Shown in pieces: positions 55,645-64,000 of a DNA stretch of 64,000 bases. Source of the stretch: Pseudoalteromonas citrea (GTDB lineage: Bacteria; Pseudomonadota; Gammaproteobacteria; Enterobacterales; Alteromonadaceae); NCBI RefSeq assembly GCF_000238375.3, contig NZ_AHBZ03000014.1:372001-436000 (forward strand). The letters are read 5' to 3'. How positions within the stretch are numbered: the stretch's first letter is position 1; every line of letters starts with the position of its first letter. The position numbers and the translations under genes were made by a program. The notes under the pieces were generated by a model. The model did not search any database. It had not been told where the DNA came from and saw only the letters and a program-made list of their open reading frames with translations.

Positions 55645-57888
55645 ATGAATAAGCAGCCTATTTCAATTCAACCTTCGAGTACATCTGACACTCGCGCAGT
55701 TTTAAGCGATGCTGGTACAAAAAGCGAGCTTAATAGCTCGCCACAAACGTTTACAGCGAAAAATGTTGTTATCAAATCTGACAGCCTCCAAATGGAAGTT
55801 GAACTCAACGGAAGATGGCAACCAATGCGTCTGGCAATTAACAATGGCAGCTCAGTGCCACTTCGTATCGATGAAGCACTGGTAACAGTAAATAATAATG
55901 GCCAGACCCTAACCCTTAAAACACCAGAGCAAAGTGTACAAATCAAAGCTGCAAATGAGTTACTATCGCTACTTAATTTATTAAAGAACCAACCCCCGAA
56001 TGCCAGTTCACAGCATCAGGCTAGTATCATTGAAAAACCTCACCCTCAATTGCACTTTAAGAAATTAGGCATGTCACTGGCAATTAACCCAGCGCTTGCA
56101 CAGGTACTCAAAAATGAGGCTAAGCTTATTGCGAGTATCCATGCTTCAGGACATAAGATATCATTCACATTGTTCAATCAATTCGAAGACAAGTTATTGA
56201 CTGGCACAATTAGCAAACAAAAAGTCATCGACCTTTTGTCTGTCAATAAACAGGCGCCGCTCATGTTAATCGACAAGCAAAGTGTACAGGTTAAATTTAC
56301 TCAGTCACAACAGCCACTAAAGTTATCTGACGCGGTTATCTCTTCCTTGCCAAGCAGCACAAGCGCTAAATGGCTCCCAGTAGAAATATCGAAGCAGATG
56401 CAAGGGATTAAACTGTCTCAAATACCTCAATCTCACTTACTGACATTGACTCAACCCGTCAAGCGTCAATTCTCGGACGTGACCAACGACCACGCAATGA
56501 AGTCGGTAAAGAGCACCGATACACCACGTCCAGAGGCAACGTTAAACTACAGTAAGCCTTTCATAAATATAAGTTTAGAAGACATCAAGCATGCTGTGAA
56601 AGTGGCTCTTCAAAAGTGGGTCTGCGTACCTTTCAGTAGCCCTAACAGTATCAGGGCTGTAACTCATACACCTTTAAATACCCCAACATTTACGCCCCAA
56701 TTGATGAACCAACTTAGCCCAAACATGGTGCGTATTAGCGCTCAACAAGCCATACAGCCTCCTATTGTTCAACTTATGTCACAACTAACGCAAACAATAC
56801 AAGACACTGTTATAGGTAAATCATCACAAGCGAGCAGTGTGGACTATCAACACAACACAATATCACTAAAAGAAATAAGTAACCTGTTACCCGCAACACA
56901 GAAGAACAGCCTACCTGCTAGCATGATCATGCCACAGAACTATTCCCAAACGCCGTATGTTCCAAAGCTACCTTTAGAGCGAGCCCTATTGAGCGCCATA
57001 TTAGCAATCAAGCCACACAGTCCGATCTCCACAAAAGAAACCCCCGACATTTCGCCAAAAATTGACGGGCTACACAATTATAAAAGCAGTAACTCAATAG
57101 ATTTAACAAGGTTAGTAAATAACGCATTCTCAAGAATGATAAATGAAGAAAACGCCACTCCAGCAAAAATAACACAAGAGTTGCAACCACAATTAGCGCA
57201 GCTTTTTAGCTCACAAATAAACACAGCAATGAAAACTGCGACTAGCTTTACACAGGCACTCGACAAACTTCTTGTAACACTAATTGCTGCGCCAAAAGCA
57301 ATACAGGGGTATAGTGAAAGTGAACAACTAGAACGATTACACACATTACTAAAAACACTGACTCCGGAATTTAAAAGTGTACAACCTAATAAAATGCTAC
57401 AAAATCTGCCCCATTTGCAATCGCAATTGGTAGACGATTTAATACAAATAAACAACGCAAGTCATAATAATGCACCGCAAAATGCCGCTGCCGCAAAGTA
57501 TGATTCTGACGCACAGCTATTACTTAGTTTATTTTTGCCTATGAAACTTCCAGCGGAATGCAAACAAACGGAAGTGCAAATTGGCCAATACAAAAAAAAA
57601 GCCAAAGAAAATATGCCTGAGAAGACAGTGTGGTTTATTCGCCTAAACTTTGATTACGCCAATCAGGGGAAAATCAGTGCTCATGCCGAACTTATGGATA
57701 AAGCACTTGATTTACAACTACTGGCAAGCACCGAACAAGCGCGCCAACTGGCCGCCCCCCACATTGACGGGTTACGACGTAAGCTTAGCGCACATGGCTT
57801 GCAAGTCAGCGACATTGGTTTATCAGAAAACGCTGAACACATAGAGTTATTTTTTAATAGTCATACAATCGTCAATATTAAGGTATAA
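55645..57888 (+). CDS. FliK-like flagellar hook-length control protein
   Basis: 747 residues. The long N-terminal and middle part is low in complexity, rich in Ser, Gln, Asn and Pro, as expected for a molecular ruler. The C-terminal 90 residues carry the Flg_hook domain pattern (KTVWFIRLNFDYANQGKI, then HAELMDKALDLQLLASTEQ and LRRKLSAHGLQVSDIGLSE). It starts 88 bases from divergent ccmA. It lies beside a FlhB C-terminal homologue, which is its expected functional partner in the switch of export specificity. Confidence 0.8.
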   Translation: MNKQPISIQPSSTSDTRAVLSDAGTKSELNSSPQTFTAKNVVIKSDSLQMEVELNGRWQPMRLAINNGSSVPLRIDEALVTVNNNGQTLTLKTPEQSVQIKAANELLSLLNLLKNQPPNASSQHQASIIEKPHPQLHFKKLGMSLAINPALAQVLKNEAKLIASIHASGHKISFTLFNQFEDKLLTGTISKQKVIDLLSVNKQAPLMLIDKQSVQVKFTQSQQPLKLSDAVISSLPSSTSAKWLPVEISKQMQGIKLSQIPQSHLLTLTQPVKRQFSDVTNDHAMKSVKSTDTPRPEATLNYSKPFINISLEDIKHAVKVALQKWVCVPFSSPNSIRAVTHTPLNTPTFTPQLMNQLSPNMVRISAQQAIQPPIVQLMSQLTQTIQDTVIGKSSQASSVDYQHNTISLKEISNLLPATQKNSLPASMIMPQNYSQTPYVPKLPLERALLSAILAIKPHSPISTKETPDISPKIDGLHNYKSSNSIDLTRLVNNAFSRMINEENATPAKITQELQPQLAQLFSSQINTAMKTATSFTQALDKLLVTLIAAPKAIQGYSESEQLERLHTLLKTLTPEFKSVQPNKMLQNLPHLQSQLVDDLIQINNASHNNAPQNAAAAKYDSDAQLLLSLFLPMKLPAECKQTEVQIGQYKKKAKENMPEKTVWFIRLNFDYANQGKISAHAELMDKALDLQLLASTEQARQLAAPHIDGLRRKLSAHGLQVSDIGLSENAEHIELFFNSHTIVNIKV

Positions 57889-57900
57889 ATAGGATTTAAT

Positions 57901-58197
57901 ATGGAACAAAAGACGGCCATAGGCCTACTGTATGAAGCGGGCCAATCTCCACATGTTGCCTGTAAGGGCTTTGGTGAACTTGCCGATGAGATAATTGCAC
58001 TTGCAGAAGAAAAAGGCATTATGCTTCACCAAGATGCGAGCCTTTCTAAAACTCTGAGTCAGCTAGATTTAAATCAAGAGATACCACCAGAATTATATTA
58101 CGTTATCGCAGAATTGATCGCGTTTTCTTATGTATTAAGGGGGAAGTTCCCCCCTGGATGGAACGGCTTTAACAGTAAACTCGATATTAAAGCTTAA
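57901..58197 (+). CDS. FlhB C-terminal domain-like protein
   Basis: 98 residues matching the cytoplasmic domain of FlhB/YscU, without the membrane part: TAIGLLYEAGQSPHVACKG, EIIALAEEKGIMLHQDASLSKTL and the ending LRGKFPPGWNG are recognisable. The NPTH autocleavage site is missing. Such stand-alone FlhB2-like proteins occur next to a FliK-like gene; the two are separated by 12 bases here. It may replace or help the FlhB switch. Confidence 0.85.
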   Translation: MEQKTAIGLLYEAGQSPHVACKGFGELADEIIALAEEKGIMLHQDASLSKTLSQLDLNQEIPPELYYVIAELIAFSYVLRGKFPPGWNGFNSKLDIKA

Positions 58198-58626
58198 TCA
58201 TGAAGGCTTATTATGTAAAGACATGAGTAGTTCAGCTTCTGCTCGAGGTAACTCACATTCACGCATGATCTCTTCAATATCAGCGCCTAACTCTACCATT
58301 TTTACTGCTCGAGAATAGATTTTTGCATCAGGGTCATCATATTTTTGAGCTGCTTGTTGCTGCGCTATGTCTTTGGCATAATTTTCACAAGCAACCAATC
58401 GTTGCCCAATACTCATTAAACCAGACCTCAGTTCAGCAATTTCGCTGCGTAAGATCGCTGTTTGATTCTCGCTCTCCTGAAAAGAGCCACGTAAAACCTT
58501 CTGCTTTTGTTCATTCTGTTGATTTTTTTTGGTAAGCACAAAAATAAACCCCAAGCAAACTAGCGACAGCATGCTTGAGGTTATTGAGACTAACAGTAAA
58601 ACCAAATTATTATTTACTACTTCCAC
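58198..58626 (-). CDS. DUF2802 family protein
   Basis: 142 residues: one membrane helix (about 8-29), coiled coil (about 40-90) and the C-terminal DUF2802 segment AVKMVELGADIEEIMRECELPRAEAELLM, which looks like a small helix-turn-helix. It stands at the end of the chemotaxis operon of polar-flagellate gammaproteobacteria, where its role is unknown. Starts 3 bases after the cheW stop. Confidence 0.85.
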   Translation of the reverse strand: MEVVNNNLVLLLVSITSSMLSLVCLGFIFVLTKKNQQNEQKQKVLRGSFQESENQTAILRSEIAELRSGLMSIGQRLVACENYAKDIAQQQAAQKYDDPDAKIYSRAVKMVELGADIEEIMRECELPRAEAELLMSLHNKPS

Positions 58627-58629
58627 TAT

Positions 58630-59127
58630 TTATATATGGCTCACTTCATCCCACTCATCATCATTGAGCAGTTTATTCAGGTCAACCAAGATCAATAACT
58701 CACCTTCACGGTTCGATACGCCTTGAATAAATTTAGCACTTTCTTCAGTACCAATATTTGGTGCGCTGTCAATCTCGGAGCTACGCAGATACACAACCTC
58801 TGCAACACTATCGACAAGAATACCAATCACCTGCTTTTCAGCTTCAATAATAACAATACGTGAATTGTCGGTAACCTCAGAACTCATCAGCCCAAAGCGA
58901 GCTCTAGTATCAATAACTGTAACAACGTTACCACGCAGATTTATAATCCCCAGCACATAACTTGGAGCGCCGGGTACTGGTGCAATTTCAGTGTAACGTA
59001 GCACCTCTTGTACTTGCATTACGTTAATGCCGTACGTTTCGTCTTCAAGTTTATAAGTTACCCATTGAAGAACTTCATCGTTACTATCAGCATTCTTGTC
59101 TGCAGAAAGTAGTCTATCTTGGCTCAT
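58630..59127 (-). CDS. cheW: Chemotaxis coupling protein CheW
   Basis: Links receptors to CheA. The 165-residue chain is a single CheW fold: LQWVTYKLEDETYGINVMQVQE, then the blocks APVPGAPSYVLGIINLRG and VIGILVDSVAEV. The ending FIQGVSNREGELLILVDLNKLL is typical. Follows parP by 24 bases in the cheA-cheB-parC-parP-cheW order. Confidence 0.95.
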   Translation of the reverse strand: MSQDRLLSADKNADSNDEVLQWVTYKLEDETYGINVMQVQEVLRYTEIAPVPGAPSYVLGIINLRGNVVTVIDTRARFGLMSSEVTDNSRIVIIEAEKQVIGILVDSVAEVVYLRSSEIDSAPNIGTEESAKFIQGVSNREGELLILVDLNKLLNDDEWDEVSHI

Positions 59128-59151
59128 GGTTTTACTCCATAAAGATCTTGG

Positions 59152-59946
59152 TTACTGCTCTCGACTATCGAGGCCTTGCTCAAGCAAGCGGTTTAAATTA
59201 TCGACGTCTATTAAGGCGCACATTTTCTTCTTTATAACCCCGGCCAACCATGGTCGCTTACTGTCGCTTGTGCGCCATTTTACATCATCTGGTTGCAAGG
59301 TTATATTATTAACTAGGCTCTCTGCCAATAAGCCCCAAGGGCTATCGCCCAGAGTTATCAAATACTGATAATCTAAACGTTCCTCAAGCTCTGCTGTAAA
59401 CTTTTCGGGCATCACCCATCGTGCAGTGTCTACAACGTTCAACTTTTCTTCTCGGTTTAACATCACCCCTTTAAACCACTTAGGCTTACCGAACAACTGG
59501 TTTATTTCACCCAATTGATGAATACCACCCAATGATTTTAAAGGAACGGCAAGTGTTAACCCTGCTACTTCAAAAAAAAGCGCCTGAAATTCATCCTCAC
59601 CATACGCTTCTCGTGCACTAACGGACTGATTTACCGTTTCCGATGCTTCTTTGATAATAGTATTATTTTCTGTTATCTCAAGATTTTTTGCTTGTAGCTC
59701 AACGATATCTTGAGGTTCCTCAACAACGTCAACTGCTTTAGAAGTCTCTAAACGCTTCGCTTGTTGGCCTATTTCAGGTGCTACAGGTGCGACTTCGATA
59801 TCAGTAACAACTTCATCAACACTTTGTACTTGCTCTAATAGTTTTGCGACAGGTGCTAACTCTTCCTCCTGAAGAGGCTCCTCAGTCAACAAAGCACCTA
59901 AATACTGCTTCATAACTTTTTCATTAGCAAACAAATGCTTACTCAT
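59152..59946 (-). CDS. parP: CheW-domain protein, ParP
   Basis: 264 residues. The N-terminal 130 residues are acidic, low in complexity and Val/Glu-rich; the C-terminal part (about 133-255) is a CheW-like domain (FQALFFEVAGLTLAVPLKSLGG...). This layout and its position between parC and cheW fit ParP of Vibrio, which ties CheA arrays to the cell pole through ParC. The short start segment KVMKQYLGALLTE may be the ParC contact; that is inference. Confidence 0.82.
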   Translation of the reverse strand: MSKHLFANEKVMKQYLGALLTEEPLQEEELAPVAKLLEQVQSVDEVVTDIEVAPVAPEIGQQAKRLETSKAVDVVEEPQDIVELQAKNLEITENNTIIKEASETVNQSVSAREAYGEDEFQALFFEVAGLTLAVPLKSLGGIHQLGEINQLFGKPKWFKGVMLNREEKLNVVDTARWVMPEKFTAELEERLDYQYLITLGDSPWGLLAESLVNNITLQPDDVKWRTSDSKRPWLAGVIKKKMCALIDVDNLNRLLEQGLDSREQ

Positions 59947-59954
59947 CTATACCT

Positions 59955-60725
59955 CTATTTAACCTGTTGCAAGTGTTCTAATAATGCTTGGTAAGCAAAT
60001 ACCCCGCGAGACTTAGGACAAAACTCTACAGGAACCTTCTGTGCGAGGCTAGCATCACGAAATTTGGTATCAACTGGGATCACGCCAGGCCAAACATACT
60101 CTTTATAGTTTGCGAGTAGTGACTTATACGCTTCTAATGACGCTTTTGTTCTTTTGTCATACATTGTCGGAACTATCGTATATTGGTAATCTTTAGATTG
60201 CGAACTTTGCATCAGTTCCATTGTTCGCATCATTCTATCCAACCCCTTTAACGCCAAAAACTCTGTTTGTACTGGGATCAAAATACGCTCACTGGCTGCT
60301 AACGCATTAACCATTAAAACCCCTAACACGGGTGGACAATCTAAAATTGCATAATCATAGTGTTCACTTATTTTGGCTAAGGTTTTTTTCAGAACAAGGC
60401 CCATGCCTGTTCTATTCCCCATACTCCTATCAAGTGTCGCTATCGCCATAGTTGCTGGCAAAATATCTAGATTATCAATTGTTGATGGGCACAAAGCCTG
60501 CAAAATTTCTTCACTTTGCATTGCCGCACCCCGCGCAAAAATATCATAAACACTCACTTCTAACTCTTCAGAGTCAATACCAAAATAGTAAGTGAGTGAA
60601 GCGTGAGGATCGGTATCAATGAGTAAAACCCGCTTTCCTTGCAAAGCTAAAATACCACCTAAGCTCACAGCAGTGGTCGTTTTCCCTACTCCACCTTTTT
60701 GATTTGCGACTGTCCAGATCTTCAC
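59955..60725 (-). CDS. parC: ParA-like ATPase ParC (chemotaxis array positioning)
   Basis: 256 residues of the ParA/Soj family: deviant Walker A KGGVGKTT at residues 10-17, DTDPHASLTYYFG and DCPPVLGVLMVNAL. It lies in a chemotaxis operon, not with a chromosomal parB, so it is the ParC that targets chemotaxis arrays to the pole and divides them at cytokinesis, as in Vibrio. The start codon is 84 bases past the cheB stop. Confidence 0.88.
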   Translation of the reverse strand: MKIWTVANQKGGVGKTTTAVSLGGILALQGKRVLLIDTDPHASLTYYFGIDSEELEVSVYDIFARGAAMQSEEILQALCPSTIDNLDILPATMAIATLDRSMGNRTGMGLVLKKTLAKISEHYDYAILDCPPVLGVLMVNALAASERILIPVQTEFLALKGLDRMMRTMELMQSSQSKDYQYTIVPTMYDKRTKASLEAYKSLLANYKEYVWPGVIPVDTKFRDASLAQKVPVEFCPKSRGVFAYQALLEHLQQVK

Positions 60726-60808
60726 TATTTATGTCTATTCCTAAACGCTATGTCTATTCACTATGAATCTATCATCTAAACCTTAATTAGGGTACTCAAA
60801 AATATCTA

Positions 60809-61969
60809 CTAACAACCAACTTCCTTTGTAACGCGCGTCGCAACATCTTGAAGTGCCAAACTTTCTGTAGATAACCCTGCATTTGCAACCGCTTGAGGCA
60901 TACCATAAACAACGCAGGTTTTCTCATCTTGAGCCCAAATAGTCGCACCAGCTTGTTTTAACATCCTGGCTCCATCACGCCCATCAGCGCCCATTCCCGT
61001 TAAAACAACAGCTAGTACATCGCCCTGATATGCTTTTGCAGCACTGGCAAACGTAATATCTACACTTGGCTTATAGGTGATCCGAGGACTGTCATCTTCA
61101 AATACTTTCAGCGTCTTTGATCCACCTCGAGCCTCAACCATCATCTGCTGTCCACCTGGGGCTAAATAAGCAACACCAGGTACCAACCTGTCACCATTTT
61201 TCGCTTCTTGTACTTTTATTTTACATAGGCTGTCTAACCTGCCCGCAAAAGCAGGTGTAAAAGCAGCTGGCATATGCTGAATAAGTAGAATAGGATGAGG
61301 AAAATTAGCAGGCAATTGTGTCAAAATAGTCTGTAATGCAACCGGTCCGCCTGTAGAAGTGCCAATAGCGACTAATTGATAACGCTTGCCTGATGCTTTT
61401 GCACTTCCTGCATTTGAACTTGAGGTTGGTGCAGCAGCACGGTTAAAACTGCGGTCAGGTTGTGCCACTGATGGCTTTGTTTGACGTGTATTGAGTCGAC
61501 TGGCGTTATCCGTTAGGGGAGTCCGCGTTGCCGTCGTAGTCGGTGCTATACGAGGCATTCTCCTACGACCAATCTCTTTCACTTTTGTTTGTAGTGACTT
61601 AATCGCCTCTTCACTATTTCGCGCAATGTCTTCAAACTTCTTAGGTAAGAAATCTACAGCACCAGCATCTAGCGCATCCAGTGTTGCCCCCGCGCCTTCC
61701 CTCGTTAATGACGAGAACATTAAGATTGGAGTCGGATTAGCCTTCATAATTGCTTTTACAGCACTGATCCCATCCATCACAGGCATTTCAACGTCCATAG
61801 TGATAACATCAGGGCGTAGTTTTGCTGCTTTTTCGACAGCATCTTGGCCATTCACTGCAAAGTCAATTACTTTTATGTCACTGTCTTTTTCTAAAATTTC
61901 ACTGACTCGACGACGAAAAAAACTCGAGTCATCAACTACTAATACTTTAACTGCCATTGGCACGCTCAT
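60809..61969 (-). CDS. cheB: Chemotaxis methylesterase CheB
   Basis: Removes methyl groups from chemoreceptors and deamidates glutamines. The receiver domain has Asp13-Asp14 and phospho-Asp59 (ITMDVEMP); a low-complexity linker rich in Thr, Arg and Ser (about 145-195) follows; the catalytic domain has Ser in GTSTGGP, His in LIQHMP and Asp in [10 protein letters not shown]. 386 residues. A Met at residue 5 ([10 protein letters not shown]) is an alternative start, with no better ribosome site. Confidence 0.95.
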   Translation of the reverse strand: MSVPMAVKVLVVDDSSFFRRRVSEILEKDSDIKVIDFAVNGQDAVEKAAKLRPDVITMDVEMPVMDGISAVKAIMKANPTPILMFSSLTREGAGATLDALDAGAVDFLPKKFEDIARNSEEAIKSLQTKVKEIGRRRMPRIAPTTTATRTPLTDNASRLNTRQTKPSVAQPDRSFNRAAAPTSSSNAGSAKASGKRYQLVAIGTSTGGPVALQTILTQLPANFPHPILLIQHMPAAFTPAFAGRLDSLCKIKVQEAKNGDRLVPGVAYLAPGGQQMMVEARGGSKTLKVFEDDSPRITYKPSVDITFASAAKAYQGDVLAVVLTGMGADGRDGARMLKQAGATIWAQDEKTCVVYGMPQAVANAGLSTESLALQDVATRVTKEVGC

Positions 61970-62041
61970 TTTTTATGCGGATCTGAAAAGTGGCGCTCGC
62001 GCACCACTTCAATCAATTTAACTATAATTTACCAAAGTGGA

Positions 62042-64000
62042 CTATTGTCCAGCATAGTGTTTCAACATATTTGGCACATCTAAGATTAAGGCAATCCCGC
62101 CATCAGAAGTAATCGTTGCCCCCGCCATACCTGGCGTACCTTGTAGCAATTGATCTAAAGGCTTGATAACTACCTCCTCCTGACCAATCAGAGAGTCGAC
62201 AACAAAGCCCACTTGTTGTGTACCTATTTGAACAATAACAACGTGACCTTCTGCTTTTCTTGTCGTTGTGTCTGCACCTTTTACTAGCCAATGCTCTAAA
62301 TAGAAAAGTGGAATCGCTTTTTGACGAACGATTATCGTGAGTTGCCCATCAACAATGTTTGTCTTGGTCAAATCTAAATGGAAGATTTCACTCACGCCAG
62401 CTAATGGCAATGCAAACGTTTGTTCACCCACCACCACCATTAAGGTAGGTAATATCGCTAACGTTAATGGAACCTTTATTTCTAAAATAGTACCAACGCC
62501 TAATTCAGACTGAATATTTACAGAGCCATTAAGCTGCGTAATTTTCGTCTTAACCACGTCCATTCCGACACCACGTCCTGAAATATCAGATATTTCTTCT
62601 TTCGTCGAAAACCCTGGTGCAAAAATTAAGTTGTACGCTTCGGTATCAGATAAGCGGCTAGCTTGGTCTGAGTCAATAACGCCTTTACCAATCGCTATTT
62701 TCTTCAGCTTCTCAGGGTCCATACCAGCCCCATCATCTCTGATGGTTAACAGGATATGATCGCCTTCTTGAGATGCAGACAGTGTCACAGTACCCGTTCT
62801 TGGTTTATTACCCGCTTCACGAACGTCTGGCATTTCAATACCATGGTCAACAGAGTTTCGCACTAAGTGAACCAGCGGATCGGCTAACGCCTCAACCAAG
62901 TTCTTATCTAAATCAGTCTCTTCGCCTTCCAAAATCAAGTTAATATCTTTTTTCAAGCTTCGAGCCAAGTCTCGTACAACACGTGGGAAACGACCGAATA
63001 CCTTTTTAATTGGTTGCATTCGAGTTTTCATTACCGCACCTTGTAAATCAGCAGTAACGACATCCAAATTCGATATCGCCTTACCCATAGTTTCACTATT
63101 GGTATTATTTGCAAGACTAACAAGTCTGTTTCTAACCAGTACCAATTCACCTACCATATTCATTATTTGGTCTAAACGTTTGGTATCAACTCGAACTGTT
63201 GTCTCCGCCTGAGCGGCAGCTGGCTTCTTGGCAGCAGGTGCTTTTGCTGGCGACGCTTCTGCTTTTTTCGGCGCAGGTTTAGCTACAGGCTTCGGAGCTG
63301 GTTTTGGTGCCGGTTTTGCCGCAGGAGGTGGGGTAGCAGCTTTGGGTGGCTCCGGTTTTGGCGCCGGAACACTTGGCTTAGCTGGCACTTCTGGTTCTTT
63401 AGAACGAGGTGCGCCACCTTTGCCATGTAATTCATCTAACAATGCTTCGAAGTCATCGTCATTTATTTCATCATCATCTGCGGCACTTGGTGAAGCGGGT
63501 GCTGCAGGAGCCGACTGTTCTGATTCTATGTTACCAAAACTACCGACGCCATGTAATTCGTCTAGTAAACTGTCAAATTCATCATCACTGATATCACCAT
63601 CACTACCCGCTACAGCTGGTGTTGCAGGCGTTGAGGGGGCTGTAACTGCTGGGCCCTGTCCAGAGCCATGAAGTTCATCTAATAAGTTTTCAAATTCATC
63701 TTCTGATATTTCATCGATGCCGCCACTAGAACTTTCCGCATCCGCAGACTCCACATCCACCTCAAACACAACATCCTCAGCAGGAGCTGTTGCAACAGGT
63801 TCTGGCTCTGCAGGCGCAATAGGCGTTTCATCTTCCGACTCAGGTCGACTTAGCTGATGTAATGTTTCAAGAAGCTGTGGATCAGCAGGCTCTGGCTTTT
63901 CTCGATTTTGGATATGACCAAACATTTCATTAATCGTGTCTAACGACTGTAAAATCACATCCATTAATTCTGAACTAACACTGCGCTGACCTTGCCTAAG
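62042..64000 (-). CDS. cheA: Chemotaxis histidine kinase CheA (5' part beyond window edge)
   Basis: The frame is open to the window edge; the first Met at 63964 is internal, since the codons before it read as the end of the P1 domain (…SELMDV). The P1 phosphotransfer His and the true start are outside. Present: the acidic linker with three repeats of a DxxFxxLLDELHG motif, an Ala/Pro/Lys-rich stretch, P3 dimerisation (DTKRLDQIMNMVGELVLVRN), the P4 ATPase (LVRNSVDHGIE, DDGAGMD, GRGVGMDVVK) and the P5 CheW-like domain to the stop. No separate P2 domain is evident. Confidence 0.93.
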   Translation of the reverse strand, partial: LRQGQRSVSSELMDVILQSLDTINEMFGHIQNREKPEPADPQLLETLHQLSRPESEDETPIAPAEPEPVATAPAEDVVFEVDVESADAESSSGGIDEISEDEFENLLDELHGSGQGPAVTAPSTPATPAVAGSDGDISDDEFDSLLDELHGVGSFGNIESEQSAPAAPASPSAADDDEINDDDFEALLDELHGKGGAPRSKEPEVPAKPSVPAPKPEPPKAATPPPAAKPAPKPAPKPVAKPAPKKAEASPAKAPAAKKPAAAQAETTVRVDTKRLDQIMNMVGELVLVRNRLVSLANNTNSETMGKAISNLDVVTADLQGAVMKTRMQPIKKVFGRFPRVVRDLARSLKKDINLILEGEETDLDKNLVEALADPLVHLVRNSVDHGIEMPDVREAGNKPRTGTVTLSASQEGDHILLTIRDDGAGMDPEKLKKIAIGKGVIDSDQASRLSDTEAYNLIFAPGFSTKEEISDISGRGVGMDVVKTKITQLNGSVNIQSELGVGTILEIKVPLTLAILPTLMVVVGEQTFALPLAGVSEIFHLDLTKTNIVDGQLTIIVRQKAIPLFYLEHWLVKGADTTTRKAEGHVVIVQIGTQQVGFVVDSLIGQEEVVIKPLDQLLQGTPGMAGATITSDGGIALILDVPNMLKHYAGQ

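Overview
The window is a 64 kb piece of a gammaproteobacterial chromosome, most likely a marine Alteromonadales of the Pseudoalteromonas type. This is inferred from the housekeeping gene orders (yhbY | rlmE-ftsH / folP-glmM-tpiA-secG-tRNA-Leu; ccmABCDEFGHI; cheA-cheB-parC-parP-cheW-DUF2802), several sodium-coupled transporters, and the moderately AT-rich sequence. No species marker such as rRNA is present. Coding density is high and only one insertion sequence is seen.

Layout. 1-5.3 kb: the start of a chemotaxis-type response regulator gene, an exported thiol peroxidase (tpx), an intact IS256-family element inserted exactly at the tpx stop codon, then adk and htpG on the minus strand, with a heat-shock-type promoter in front of htpG. 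5.7-11.35 kb: a four-gene minus-strand cluster that looks like an unusual YcaO (thiazole/oxazole-type) peptide-modification system. Its genes are a beta-barrel protein with a leader-like N-terminus, a 297-residue protein containing 68 cysteines in CxxC repeats with a similar N-terminus, a fused RRE/E1-like/YcaO cyclodehydratase, and a homologue of siderophore thiazolinyl imine reductases. It sits between recR and htpG, which are adjacent in E. coli. 11.8-19.2 kb: recR, an ABC exporter pair overlapping an exported alpha/beta hydrolase, and topA. 19.4-31.3 kb: a large Ig-like-domain lipoprotein, a dicarboxylate/amino-acid symporter, divergent queE/queC, a PspB-like small membrane protein, an overlapping FIST sensor and GGDEF-EAL protein, and a helicase IV-like protein.

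31.4-38.1 kb is the conserved tRNA-Leu(GAG)-secG-tpiA-glmM-folP-ftsH-rlmE block with divergent yhbY. 38.1-47.8 kb holds a serine beta-lactamase-like hydrolase, an unknown lipoprotein, an RstA/RstB-like two-component pair, an NSS transporter, an ElaA acetyltransferase, a Spo0M-like protein, a CPA2 antiporter with a TrkA-N domain, and an orphan 94-residue protein. 47.8-55.6 kb is mlaA plus the complete cytochrome c maturation operon ccmA-I, with a nine-G tract inside ccmA. 55.6-64 kb has a FliK-like protein and a FlhB C-terminal-like protein on the plus strand, facing a chemotaxis operon whose cheA runs off the right edge.

The system most worth follow-up is the YcaO cluster. The proposed working order is: the cyclodehydratase recognises the shared N-terminal helix through its RRE domain, converts cysteines of the repeat protein to thiazolines, and the imine reductase reduces some or all of these to thiazolidines. 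That order is inference; the gene identities and the repeat structure are read from the sequence.
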